A stretch of 35,398 nt of DNA, taken from contig JAAZNW010000007.1 in NCBI GenBank assembly GCA_012798065.1, positions 1-35,398 on the forward strand, written 5' to 3'. Below the pieces are notes generated by a model, which searched no databases, was not told the DNA's origin, and was given only the letters and a program-made list of their open reading frames with translations. Position numbers and translations under genes: made by a program. Below, in pieces: positions 16,574 through 25,176 of the stretch. This DNA comes from Chloroflexota bacterium (GTDB lineage Bacteria > Chloroflexota > Anaerolineae > Anaerolineales > Anaerolineaceae). Numbering within the stretch: the first letter of the stretch is position 1; the number at the start of each line of letters is the position of its first letter.

Positions 16574-17502
16574 CAAGCGTGGCTTTTTTCACCGCTCCCA
16601 AACCATTCACAAACGCGCATATCCGCATCATCCAGCGCAACGCCATTCAAAGCTGGAAATCACTGGGCAGGCAGGTCGAAGTGTGGCTGGTGGGGGATGA
16701 ACCAGGTGTGGAGCAGAACGCGCGCGAGTTGCAGGTCGGTTATATCCCGGGAGTTGCGAGGAACAGCTTCGGCACGCCGCGCATCGATTCCATCTTTTAC
16801 CTGGTTCGTGAACAATCGCAGGCAGAATACCTGTGCTATGTCAACGCGGATATCCTGGTTTTCCCGGATATGTTACGCGCTCTCGAAGAGGTGCGCGCGC
16901 GCGTCGATCGTTTCCTCATCATCGGCAGGCGCTGGGACGCCGCAGTGACAGAAACACTCGACATAAAAGAAGGCTGGCATCAACAGTTCCAGGCTGCCGC
17001 GCTAGTGACCGCAAAACTGCACCGCGCCGCGGGCAGTGATTATTTTTTATTCCCGCGCAACGAATTCATCGATATCCCGGGTTTCGCGGTTGGGCGCGCC
17101 GGTTGGGACAACTGGATGATCTACAAAGCCCGATACGAACATATGGCAGTGGTCGATGCCACTGGCGCCATCAAAGTCATCCACCAGAATCATGATTTCA
17201 GCCATTTTGCCGACGGCAAGATTCACCGCCTTCAGCCGGAATCCGCTGAAAATATGCGGCTGGCAGGCGGTCGTTACACGGTCTTCACCATTCACGACGC
17301 CAATTACCAGTTAGACAACGACGGTCTGCAACGCGTACGCCTAAATCGCTGGAAATTGCTGCGAGAATTCGTCATTTTCCCAGCCGTTACGCTGCACTGC
17401 TCCTGGCTGGCGAAAGTCGTTTATGCCATCTTCAACCCGAAACGTTTGCTTAAAGACAGGCGCCAGGCAAAAGAAGCGCTGCGCCGCTCAAAGGAAGGGT
17501 AA
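16570..17502 (+). CDS. putative GT-A-like glycosyltransferase of unrecognised family
   Basis: 310 residues from the ATGA overlap with the methyltransferase. I do not recognise the family from sequence alone. The first 110 residues read like a nucleotide-diphospho-sugar transferase fold: VAFFTAPKPF, then AEYLCYVNADILVFPDM, where NADI takes the place of a DxD metal site. A conserved-looking block GSDYFLFPRNEF ... PGFAVGRAGWDNWMIY contains two possible catalytic Asp residues. No membrane spans except a moderately hydrophobic C-terminal stretch (LREFVIFPAVTLHCSWL) that may touch the membrane. Context strongly suggests a role in the same glycan. Confidence 0.6.
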   Translation: MTSVAFFTAPKPFTNAHIRIIQRNAIQSWKSLGRQVEVWLVGDEPGVEQNARELQVGYIPGVARNSFGTPRIDSIFYLVREQSQAEYLCYVNADILVFPDMLRALEEVRARVDRFLIIGRRWDAAVTETLDIKEGWHQQFQAAALVTAKLHRAAGSDYFLFPRNEFIDIPGFAVGRAGWDNWMIYKARYEHMAVVDATGAIKVIHQNHDFSHFADGKIHRLQPESAENMRLAGGRYTVFTIHDANYQLDNDGLQRVRLNRWKLLREFVIFPAVTLHCSWLAKVVYAIFNPKRLLKDRRQAKEALRRSKEG

Positions 17503-18459
17503 ATGAGAAAAGGTCAAAACCCGGTAAAACAACTTCAGACGGTGTCTAAACCGCAGCGGGTGACCGTGGCGGTGTTGAACCACATCCCTTTTCTGGATGG
17601 CTTTTACGCGCAGATGCTCGATGTTTTACAGCTCAGCTTGAGCACACTGCGCCAGAACGCAGGCTTGGATTTTGACCTGCTTGTTTACGATAACGGCTCT
17701 TGCAAGCAGGCTCGCGACTTTTTACTCGCAGAATACGAAAAAGGAAATATCCAGTCACTGATCCTCTCAGACCGCAACATGGGCAAGGGCGGCGCCTGGA
17801 ACGTGATGCTGCAAGCGGCGCCGGGTGAGATCATCGCTTACGCAGACAACGACGTTTTCTATCATCCCGGGTGGCTGCGCGAATCTGTGAAAGTGCTCGA
17901 AACTTATCCCAATGTGGGTATGGTCACCTCGCGGCCGTTTCATACCAAACCAGAATTGTACAGCGCTGACCTCGATTGGGCGCGTAAAACACCTGAAGCG
18001 TCAGTAGAAAGAGGTTTTTTTATCGACCGTGACTGGATGCGCGAGTTCTGGCTCAGCGTAGGTCGCAGCGAGGAGGAGATCGCCCTAGACCAGGCGGTTG
18101 AAGATGTGCGCCTCACGTATAAAGGTCTTGTCACCTACTGCGGGGCTTCCCACTGGCAATTCCTGGCCTGGAAGAAGGTCCTTCAGGAATTTCTTCCTAT
18201 TGATCTATCGCGCCCGCTGGGGCAGGTTCTTAAGCTGGATGAGATGATTAACCAGCAAGGATACCTGAGGTTGATGACCGCCCAGCCGTTCACCATGAAC
18301 TTGAGCAATTCAGTCGAACTGCCCTCGAATGAACCGACAAGCGCAGCAGCTCAACCCCGTACGCGCAAACGGCTGGCAGATTTTCCTGTGGTCAAATCCC
18401 CGCTGATGCGGTTGTACAACGCCATATTCAAGCTTTATTATGACGATAAGAAGCGTTGA
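17503..18459 (+). CDS. glycosyltransferase family 2
   Basis: 318 residues; the ATG follows the previous stop directly. The GT-A domain shows VAVLNHIPFLDGF, VYDNGSCKQA, DRNMGKGGAWNVM and the metal-binding IAYADNDVFYHPGW, in the order expected of GT2. The last 60 residues are rich in Ser, Pro, Arg and Lys (NEPTSAAAQPRTRKRLADF) and may be a loose membrane-surface tail. It should transfer one sugar residue in the cytoplasm; specificity cannot be told. Confidence 0.82.
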   Translation: MRKGQNPVKQLQTVSKPQRVTVAVLNHIPFLDGFYAQMLDVLQLSLSTLRQNAGLDFDLLVYDNGSCKQARDFLLAEYEKGNIQSLILSDRNMGKGGAWNVMLQAAPGEIIAYADNDVFYHPGWLRESVKVLETYPNVGMVTSRPFHTKPELYSADLDWARKTPEASVERGFFIDRDWMREFWLSVGRSEEEIALDQAVEDVRLTYKGLVTYCGASHWQFLAWKKVLQEFLPIDLSRPLGQVLKLDEMINQQGYLRLMTAQPFTMNLSNSVELPSNEPTSAAAQPRTRKRLADFPVVKSPLMRLYNAIFKLYYDDKKR

Positions 18460-18469
18460 GGAGAAAAAA

Positions 18470-19627
18470 TTGAAAATCTTATACGCGACGGGAAGATACA
18501 GCCCACTCAAACACGACGATGGCAGCGGTACAGATTACCGGCTGTATCACGCGCTATTAAGCCAGGGCGTAGAGATGAAATTCATCGGCCCATTCCCTGA
18601 TCACCCGTCGCTGATAGAGCGCCTTTACCGCAAGGTGCACACCGTGTTTTCGCATAAGCGACCGGCGAAATATACCGCCGCAATGCTCAAAACAGCCGCG
18701 CAAACATTATCTATCACTGTTAATGAATACCAACCAGACGTGATCTTTTCAAAAAACCTTGCCCCACTCGTGCGTTTCCATGCCCAACTCCCAGTGGTGT
18801 ACATGCTGGATTCCACTGTGGCGGGATTTAACCGAGGCTGGCCAACTTTTTCTCGTTTGGAAAACTGGCGCATGGTTGAATGTGAAAAGAAAGTGCTTAA
18901 GCAATCCAGCAGCGTCATCACCCGCAGTGAGTGGACAAGGCAATCGCTAATAGAAGATTATCACTATCCGGCTGAAAGAATTCATATCGTTCACAATGGC
19001 TCTTCCCTTCCTGATCATGTTATTCCACAAGAGATTGAGAACGAACCGCCCGATTTTTCCACCATACGATTGCTCTTTGTCGGACGGGTGATGCATCTGA
19101 AAGGAATCGATATCGCGATTGAAATCGTCAACCAGTTGAACGAATGTGGCAGGCAGGCTGACCTCAGAATTGTCGGGCTTGATGGGCAGGACCAAGACCA
19201 CATCCACTACATGGGGTCATTTAAAAAAAGCATTGAAGATCAGTTAATCGCCTATGCAAACCAGTACCGATGGCCGCATTTCCTTTTACATCCCGCCCGG
19301 TATGATGCGGCCCCCATTGTTACCGCAGAAGCTGCCGCGTTTGGCGTGCCTACCCTTACCAATAATGTGGGGGGTATCGCCTCCATGGTTCAAGATGGTC
19401 TGTCTGGGGTCGTGCTCCCTGCTTTAAGTCCGGCCGCAGAATATGTAAAGAAAATTGTGTATTACGCTGACCACCCGCAGGAATACATGGCACTGCGCCG
19501 CACTACGCGCGAACGATACGAAAAAGAACTCAACTGGAATGTAGCTGGTAAAAAGATAGTTACCATCCTTCAAAGTGTGGTGGAAGAAAATCAGTTGAAA
19601 CCCGGGCTGAAGAAAGAGCAACCATGA
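18470..19627 (+). CDS. glycosyltransferase family 4
   Basis: The start is most likely TTG 18470, preceded by GAGGAG, giving 385 residues (MKILYATGRYSPLKHDDGSG). The N-terminal domain (residues about 1-180) has SKNLAPLVRFH and MLDSTVAGFNRGWP. The C-terminal domain has LLFVGRVMHLKGIDIAIEIV and HPARYDAAPIVTAEAAAFGVPTLTNNVGGI, the GT4 donor-binding signature. It ends in an ATGA overlap with the Gfo/Idh gene. It is a cytoplasmic transferase of unknown donor. Confidence 0.85.
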   Translation: MKILYATGRYSPLKHDDGSGTDYRLYHALLSQGVEMKFIGPFPDHPSLIERLYRKVHTVFSHKRPAKYTAAMLKTAAQTLSITVNEYQPDVIFSKNLAPLVRFHAQLPVVYMLDSTVAGFNRGWPTFSRLENWRMVECEKKVLKQSSSVITRSEWTRQSLIEDYHYPAERIHIVHNGSSLPDHVIPQEIENEPPDFSTIRLLFVGRVMHLKGIDIAIEIVNQLNECGRQADLRIVGLDGQDQDHIHYMGSFKKSIEDQLIAYANQYRWPHFLLHPARYDAAPIVTAEAAAFGVPTLTNNVGGIASMVQDGLSGVVLPALSPAAEYVKKIVYYADHPQEYMALRRTTRERYEKELNWNVAGKKIVTILQSVVEENQLKPGLKKEQP

Positions 19628-20607
19628 AAATCTTAATTGCGGGTTATGGTTCGATTGGCAGACGCCACCTCAACAATCTGCGCGCGCTGGGTCAAACTGA
19701 CCTTTTATTGCTCCGCTCTCACCGCTCCACGCTCTCCGACGTTGATATACAGGATGTGCCCGTGGAAACCACCATCGAAGCCGCGTTGGCGCACCAGCCG
19801 CGGGCGGTGGTCATCGCCAACCCCACTGCCCTGCACCTGGATGTAGCCATTCCAGCGGCGCAGGCTGGCTGTTCCATCTTGATGGAAAAACCTGTTTCGC
19901 ATTCAATGAGCCGGGTAGAGGAACTTCGCCGCGCGCTCACTAGCGGGGGCGGGGTTCTGCTCAGCGCTTTTCAATACCGTTTCCACCCCGGGCTGCGCCA
20001 GGTCAAACGCTGGCTGCAAGAAGACCAGATCGGCGTCATCTCCTCGGTCAAGTCGCATTGGGGCGAGTACCTGCCAGGCTGGCACCCTTGGGAAGATTAT
20101 CGCAGCAGTTACAGCGCCCGGGTGGACCTTGGCGGTGGAGTGGTAAACACCCTGTGCCACCCGTTTGACTACCTTCGATGGATGTTCGGCGAAGCAGAAC
20201 AGTTAGTTGCTTCTACCTCCAGCCGGGGGTTGAACCTGCCGGTTGAAGACACAGCAGATGTGCTGCTTCGCTACCAGGGTGGTGTTTGTGCCAATATACA
20301 TTTAGATTATTTGCAGAGACCCGGTCAACATGACCTGCTTATCACCGGCAGCGCCGGCACCATACGTTGGTCAAACACGGATGGCAGCGCGAAAAGATAT
20401 GACCCCATCCATGACCAGTGGGAAGAGGTGCGCCCGCCAGAAGGTTTTGAGCGCAACACCCTCTTTTTAGAAGAAATGGCGCATTTCCTGCGCGTGGTGG
20501 AAAGGCAGGAAGCACCACTGTGTACACTGGAAGACGGAATTGCCGTGCTACAACTAACGGAAGCAGTGCACCGCTCTGCCCGTGAAGGATGTCTGGTAAA
20601 ATTTTAG
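19624..20607 (+). CDS. Gfo/Idh/MocA family NAD(P)-dependent sugar oxidoreductase
   Basis: 327 residues: Rossmann fold with GYGSIGRRHLNNL at the N-terminus, IANPTALHLDVAIPAAQAG, and the EKP catalytic motif in ILMEKPVSHS. The C-terminal alpha/beta half includes YRFHPGLRQVKRWL and GGGVVNTLCHPFDYLRWMFG. The family oxidises or reduces a sugar hydroxyl using NAD(P). It is followed by a PtmA-like SDR, a CMP-nonulosonate synthetase and a NeuB, an arrangement I associate with legionaminic-acid type clusters, so it probably prepares or edits the amino-sugar precursor. The exact step is unknown. Confidence 0.82.
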   Translation: MKILIAGYGSIGRRHLNNLRALGQTDLLLLRSHRSTLSDVDIQDVPVETTIEAALAHQPRAVVIANPTALHLDVAIPAAQAGCSILMEKPVSHSMSRVEELRRALTSGGGVLLSAFQYRFHPGLRQVKRWLQEDQIGVISSVKSHWGEYLPGWHPWEDYRSSYSARVDLGGGVVNTLCHPFDYLRWMFGEAEQLVASTSSRGLNLPVEDTADVLLRYQGGVCANIHLDYLQRPGQHDLLITGSAGTIRWSNTDGSAKRYDPIHDQWEEVRPPEGFERNTLFLEEMAHFLRVVERQEAPLCTLEDGIAVLQLTEAVHRSAREGCLVKF

Positions 20608-20625
20608 CGGCCTATTGGAGGTTGA

Positions 20626-21447
20626 ATGACCAGTATTTTTGAAAAATTTTCATTGAAAGGCAGGGTTGCGCTGGTGACTGGCGGCGCCGGCCTTTTAGGA
20701 AAAGAGTTCTGCCTTACCCTCGCCCAGGCTGGCGCGCAGGTGTACGTCGCAGACCTCAATCTGAGCGCGGCTGAAAGCGCGGCGCAAACCATCACCGCCC
20801 AAGGTCATTCTGCCTGCAGCATCAGGCTGGACGTGACCAACCCGGATTCAGTGCAGTCTGTGGTCGATGAAATCGTTTCCCGTTCCGGCAGTATTGATGT
20901 GCTGGTGAACAGCGCCGCAATGGACCCCAAGTTCGACCCTGGTCACGCGCAAACCAACAGCAACGCTTTTGAAACATATCCTCTGGGGTCATGGCAAGAT
21001 GCGCTCAATGTCAACCTCACCGGGCCATTCCTGGTTTCTCAGGCAGTTTGCCGCCAAATGGTGCGGCAGGGTAAAGGTTCTATCATCCATATTTGTTCAA
21101 CATACGGGTTGGGCGGGCCTGATCAGCGTATCTATGAAAAACCCGGACAGTCAAAAGTGTTCAAGCCAGTGTATTACACCGTCACAAAAGCCGGCATCCT
21201 GGGTCTTACAAAATACATGGCTACCTATTACGCGGGAAGTGAAATCCGCGTGAACGCGCTCACTCCAGGGGGGGTCTTTGCCGGGCATGATGATGTTTTC
21301 GTGAAGAACTACTCGGCGCGCACGGTCATTGGCAGAATGGCCCACAAAGACGAGATGAATGGCGCGCTGCTCTTTTTAGCCTCTGACGCCTCCTCCTATA
21401 TGACGGGTGGGAACGTGGTGGTAGATGGAGGGTGGACAGCTTGGTAA
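20626..21447 (+). CDS. ptmA: PtmA-like short-chain dehydrogenase/reductase
   Basis: 273 residues with a classical SDR layout: TGGAGLLGKEF, NSAAMDPKF, catalytic ICSTYGLGG plus YYTVTKAG (Ser, Tyr, Lys), and the ending MTGGNVVVDGGWTAW. The blocks PDQRIYEKPGQSKVFKPVYYTVTKAGILGLTKY and VNALTPGGVF resemble PtmA, the flagellin modification SDR of Campylobacter associated with legionaminic acid synthesis. GGAGG precedes the ATG at about 7 bases. It overlaps the next gene, encoding the CMP-sugar synthetase, as ptmA and ptmB are paired in Campylobacter. Confidence 0.78.
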   Translation: MTSIFEKFSLKGRVALVTGGAGLLGKEFCLTLAQAGAQVYVADLNLSAAESAAQTITAQGHSACSIRLDVTNPDSVQSVVDEIVSRSGSIDVLVNSAAMDPKFDPGHAQTNSNAFETYPLGSWQDALNVNLTGPFLVSQAVCRQMVRQGKGSIIHICSTYGLGGPDQRIYEKPGQSKVFKPVYYTVTKAGILGLTKYMATYYAGSEIRVNALTPGGVFAGHDDVFVKNYSARTVIGRMAHKDEMNGALLFLASDASSYMTGGNVVVDGGWTAW

Positions 21448-22697
21448 AAAAACCGGAGGTGTTAGCGCTAATTCCTGCGCGCGGCGGCTCAAAAGGCATC
21501 CCGCGCAAGAACATCAAACTGTTCGCTGGTTTTCCCCTTATCAGCTACAGCATTGCTGCGGGCCGGCAGGCGCAGAGCGTCACACGGGTTATTGTGTCTA
21601 CCGACGATGAAGAAATTGCCGCTGAAGCGCGACGTTGGGGAGCCGAAACTCCCTTTTTGCGCCCGCCTGAACTGGCGCAAGACCAAACCACTGATCTGCC
21701 TGTCTTTCAGCACGCGCTGCGCTGGCTCCGTGAAAACGAAGGCTATACTCCTGACCTGGTCATCCAGTTACGTCCCACCTCACCCATCCGTCCGCGCCTT
21801 TGTGTGGATGAGGCCGTGGCGCTTTTAAGAAATCATCCAGACGCGGATAGTCTGCGCGGAGTGGTGCCCATCGGGCAAAACCCCTACAAAATGTGGCGGT
21901 TGCAGGGTAAAGAGGAACCAATGATCCCCTTGCTGAAACTGGATGGTATCGCTGAACCATTCAACGCGCCCCGCCAATCGCTGCCGCCTACTTACTGGCA
22001 AACCGGGCATATTGATGTGATCCGCCCTCGGGTCATCCTTGAGGGCAATTCGATGAGCGGCAGAAAAATTCTGCCCTACCTCATTGACCCTCGGTACACG
22101 GTGGATATTGATACACCCTTTGACTGGCTGCGTTACGAATGGCTGGTGCGAAACGCTGACCTGGATATGGTTGACCCGGCCAGCAAGCGGCGCAAACTCC
22201 CCGCGAAGATCTCGCTGGTAGCGATGGATTTTGACGGTGTGCTCACCGATAACCTGGTCTATGTGGATCAGGATGGCAGCGAGCGCGTCGCTTCTTCACG
22301 CGGTGATAGTATGGGCATCCGCCTGGTGCGCGAAGCCCTGCCGATAAATTTTGTGGTCATCTCCACTGAGACCAACCCGGTGGTCAGCGCGCGCTGCCGC
22401 AAACTTAACCTGGAAGTCTACCAGGGAGTTAATGACAAACCCGCGTTACTCAAACAGCTGCTGCAAGAGCGCCAGGTTCCTGCTGGGGAGGTCGTCTTCA
22501 TCGGTAATGATGTAAATGATGTCGGTTGCTTTGACCTCGCTGCTTACGCGGTCGCCCCGGCCGACGCCGAACCAGAAGTTCGACGCCGCGCCGACCTTGT
22601 GCTCACCCGTAAAGGCGGGAAAGGCGCGGTGCGGGAGTTTTGCGACCTTCTTTTACAGAATGCTGGGAAAATTTTGCCTACACAGGAGAAAAAATGA
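21441..22697 (+). CDS. CMP-nonulosonic acid synthetase fused to a KdsC-like HAD phosphatase
   Basis: About 418 residues. Residues 1-230 are a NeuA/LegF type cytidylyltransferase: LALIPARGGSKGIPRKNIK is the CTP-binding loop, followed by QLRPTSPIRP and PRYTVDIDTPFDW. Residues from about 255 are a HAD phosphatase of the KdsC type with all motifs: DFDGVLTDN, STETN, NDKPAL and GNDVND. The first half activates the nonulosonic acid with CTP; the second may remove the phosphate from a 9-phosphate intermediate, implying a phosphorylated pathway. NeuA-HAD fusions are known, for example in animal CMP-sialate synthetase and some bacteria. Start: TTG 21441 is spaced about 9 bases from GGAGG, while GTG 21432 abuts it. 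It overlaps ptmA and ends in an ATGA overlap with the next synthase. Confidence 0.85.
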   Translation: MVKKPEVLALIPARGGSKGIPRKNIKLFAGFPLISYSIAAGRQAQSVTRVIVSTDDEEIAAEARRWGAETPFLRPPELAQDQTTDLPVFQHALRWLRENEGYTPDLVIQLRPTSPIRPRLCVDEAVALLRNHPDADSLRGVVPIGQNPYKMWRLQGKEEPMIPLLKLDGIAEPFNAPRQSLPPTYWQTGHIDVIRPRVILEGNSMSGRKILPYLIDPRYTVDIDTPFDWLRYEWLVRNADLDMVDPASKRRKLPAKISLVAMDFDGVLTDNLVYVDQDGSERVASSRGDSMGIRLVREALPINFVVISTETNPVVSARCRKLNLEVYQGVNDKPALLKQLLQERQVPAGEVVFIGNDVNDVGCFDLAAYAVAPADAEPEVRRRADLVLTRKGGKGAVREFCDLLLQNAGKILPTQEKK

Positions 22698-23569
22698 CAC
22701 GAGAAGTCAAGATTGGCAATAAATGGGTCGGCGACGGCCACCCCGTCTACATCGTGGCTGAAGTTGGCATCAATCATAACGGTGATATTGAAATCGCCAA
22801 AGAACTTATCCGCGCGGCCAAGCACGCCGGCGTGGACGCTGTAAAATTCCAAAAACGCACCCCTGAACTATGCGTTCCACCTGAACAACGCGGACAGATG
22901 CGTGAAACCCCCTGGGGCTACATCTCTTACCTGGATTACCGCTACAAAGTGGAATTCAACGAGGCTGATTATGATGAAATCAACCTCTACGCGCGTGAAA
23001 TTGGCATCGAATGGTTTGCGTCCGTTTGGGATATCCCTTCCGTTGACTTCCTGGAAAAGTACGAGCCCATCTGTTACAAAATACCTTCCGCGTCGCTGAC
23101 CGACGTGGAACTGCTGCTGCACCTCAGGAAGACCGGTCGTCCGCTCATTCTCTCCACGGGTATGTCTACCCAGCAACAGATCAAAGACGCGGTTAAGCGG
23201 ATAGGCGAAGAAAACCTGGTCATCACTCACGCCACCAGCGCTTACCCTTGCGACCCGTATGAATTAAACCTGCGGATGATCCAAACGCTGCGCGGTATCT
23301 TCAATTGCCCTATCGGCTACTCTGGTCACGAAGTCGGACTGGTGACCTCTGCAGTGGCGGTGGGTTTGGGGGCCTGTATGGTTGAGCGCCACATCACGCT
23401 TGACCGTGCGCTGTGGGGATCTGACCAGGCGGCATCAGTGGAGCCGGGCGGTTTTGAAAAACTGGTCAAGTACATCCGTGTCACCGAAGCAGCCATAGGC
23501 GACGGCGTGAAAAAGGTGTACGAAAGTGAGATGCCCTCGCTGCGCAAGTTAAGGCGGATCCAGGATTGA
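22694..23569 (+). CDS. second NeuB-family nonulosonic acid synthase, without SAF domain
   Basis: The start is ATG 22694 (ATGA overlap, AGGAG 5 bases upstream), giving 291 residues; the track's 22640 start is inside the upstream gene. The NeuB barrel is complete: VAEVGINHNGDIEIAKELI, AVKFQKRTPE, YKIPSASLTD, LSTGMST, GYSGHEVG, ERHITLD and the ending GSDQAASVEPGGFEKLV. The protein stops soon after the barrel, so the C-terminal SAF domain that in NeuB dimers reaches into the partner's active site is missing. It sits with ptmA and the CMP-synthetase and is the likely legionaminate- or sialate-like synthase of this sub-module. Confidence 0.85.
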   Translation: MTREVKIGNKWVGDGHPVYIVAEVGINHNGDIEIAKELIRAAKHAGVDAVKFQKRTPELCVPPEQRGQMRETPWGYISYLDYRYKVEFNEADYDEINLYAREIGIEWFASVWDIPSVDFLEKYEPICYKIPSASLTDVELLLHLRKTGRPLILSTGMSTQQQIKDAVKRIGEENLVITHATSAYPCDPYELNLRMIQTLRGIFNCPIGYSGHEVGLVTSAVAVGLGACMVERHITLDRALWGSDQAASVEPGGFEKLVKYIRVTEAAIGDGVKKVYESEMPSLRKLRRIQD

Positions 23570-25176
23570 ACCAAGCTTTTTTGCGGGTTAGAAACGGTAT
23601 CAGGCAGCGCTGGGTGCATAAAAAAGCCAACCAGCGCTGGCGGGCCTTAGCCGCAACCATCACACTGCAATCGCCACCGCCCAACGACCCGCGACCAGTG
23701 ATATTTTTTAACGCTTCCACCCGGCTGCAGGCGATGAGCCAAAATGCCGCTTATGCGCTGCTCACCGCGCAGGCGTTGCGCCTGCAGGGTGTTCCTGTCA
23801 TCCAGTTCGTTTGCGGCGGGGCGTTGCAGCGTTGTGTGTTGGGCAGCCAGCAGGATAATTTCAACGTGCCGCCGCCATGCCAGGCCTGCACCCGCCAGAG
23901 CCAGGCAGTTTTCCAGGAGTTGGATACCCGTTGGATGGAAACGCGTGAGCACCCCTTGCTTGCAAAAGAGCTCGAAAACCTGTCATTCAATGCGTATGAG
24001 ACCTTCACCTATCAAGGAATTCCGCTGGGTGCCTGGGCGGTCAATTCACTGCGTTGGATGATGCGCCGCCACCACCTGCAAGAGGATGAAACGACGCGCG
24101 CTTTTTTCCGCTCTTTTATCCTTTCCAGTTGGAATGTATTCACTCAGTTCTCTGAATTACTGGATGAAACCCAACCCCGCGCGGTGGTGCTGTTCAATGG
24201 TATGTTTTTTCCAGAAGCCGCGGCGCGCCACGCCTGCCTGGAACGGGGTGTGCTCGTGATCACCCACGAGGTCGGGCTCAGGCCCTTTACGGCTTTCTTC
24301 ACCACCGGCGAAGCCACGGCTTACCCGATGACCATCGACTCCGCCTTTCAGCTCGATGATCACATGGAGAAGAAACTCGATGGGTATCTCTCTACACGTT
24401 TTCGCGGAGAGTTCACCATGGCGGGCATCCGGTTCTGGCCTGAAATGAAAGCCCTCGAAGCTGATTTAATTGAGAAAATTAACCACTATTCCAAACTCGT
24501 AGCAGTATTCACCAATGTGATTTTCGATACCAGCCAGGTGCACGCCAATACCCTTTTTGAGCATATGTTCACCTGGCTTGAGCATGTAAAAACAACTGCT
24601 CCTTCCCATCCTGAGGTATTGTTCGTCATTCGTGCTCATCCTGACGAGTGCCGCCAGGGGAAAGAAAGCCGTGAAAGCGTTGCCGCGTGGTTCTCTTCAT
24701 CTGAAATTTCCCACCTCGACAATGTGGTGTTCATTGGGGCGGATGAGTACCTCAATTCATACGAACTGATTCGCCGCGCGCATCTGGTGATGGTTTACAA
24801 CTCAACCATCGGGCTGGAAGCCGCGCTGCTGGGAAAACCAGTCCTCGCCGGGGGTAAAGCGCGCTTTACGCAGCTTGAAACCGCGTTCTACCCGCAGTCT
24901 GCGCAGGAATACACCGTGATGCTTGAGCGGCTTCTGGCAGCGCCGAGCATTGACACACCGCCCGAGTTCGCCCGTAATGCCCGACGCTTTTTGTATTACC
25001 AGCTTTACGCCACTTCTCTTGACTTCAGTGACTACCTCGAGGAAGACGGCGTGTGGAAAGGTTACGTTCAACTCCGCGAGTTCTCACCTGACCTGCTTAA
25101 GCCAGACAATTCTCTTACAATGAAGGTGCTGTTAAATGGCATCCTTGAGAATGGAGATTTTACTCTGCCGCTATGA
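23566..25176 (+). CDS. Capsule_synth-like surface carbohydrate protein, copy 2
   Basis: 536 residues with a TTG start that overlaps the synthase stop (TTGA). The architecture matches the copy at 7724-9304: an N-terminal half with FNASTRLQAMSQNAAYALLTAQAL and Cys residues (CQACTRQ) that may bind metal; a middle block VAVFTNVIFDTSQVHANTLF; and a C-terminal Capsule_synth-like motif VMVYNSTIGLEAALLGKPVLAGG after LFVIRAHPDE. By family (KpsC/KpsS) it could transfer an acidic CMP-activated sugar; its position after a NeuA-NeuB pair fits that. Function as a transferase is inference. Confidence 0.66.
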   Translation: MNQAFLRVRNGIRQRWVHKKANQRWRALAATITLQSPPPNDPRPVIFFNASTRLQAMSQNAAYALLTAQALRLQGVPVIQFVCGGALQRCVLGSQQDNFNVPPPCQACTRQSQAVFQELDTRWMETREHPLLAKELENLSFNAYETFTYQGIPLGAWAVNSLRWMMRRHHLQEDETTRAFFRSFILSSWNVFTQFSELLDETQPRAVVLFNGMFFPEAAARHACLERGVLVITHEVGLRPFTAFFTTGEATAYPMTIDSAFQLDDHMEKKLDGYLSTRFRGEFTMAGIRFWPEMKALEADLIEKINHYSKLVAVFTNVIFDTSQVHANTLFEHMFTWLEHVKTTAPSHPEVLFVIRAHPDECRQGKESRESVAAWFSSSEISHLDNVVFIGADEYLNSYELIRRAHLVMVYNSTIGLEAALLGKPVLAGGKARFTQLETAFYPQSAQEYTVMLERLLAAPSIDTPPEFARNARRFLYYQLYATSLDFSDYLEEDGVWKGYVQLREFSPDLLKPDNSLTMKVLLNGILENGDFTLPL

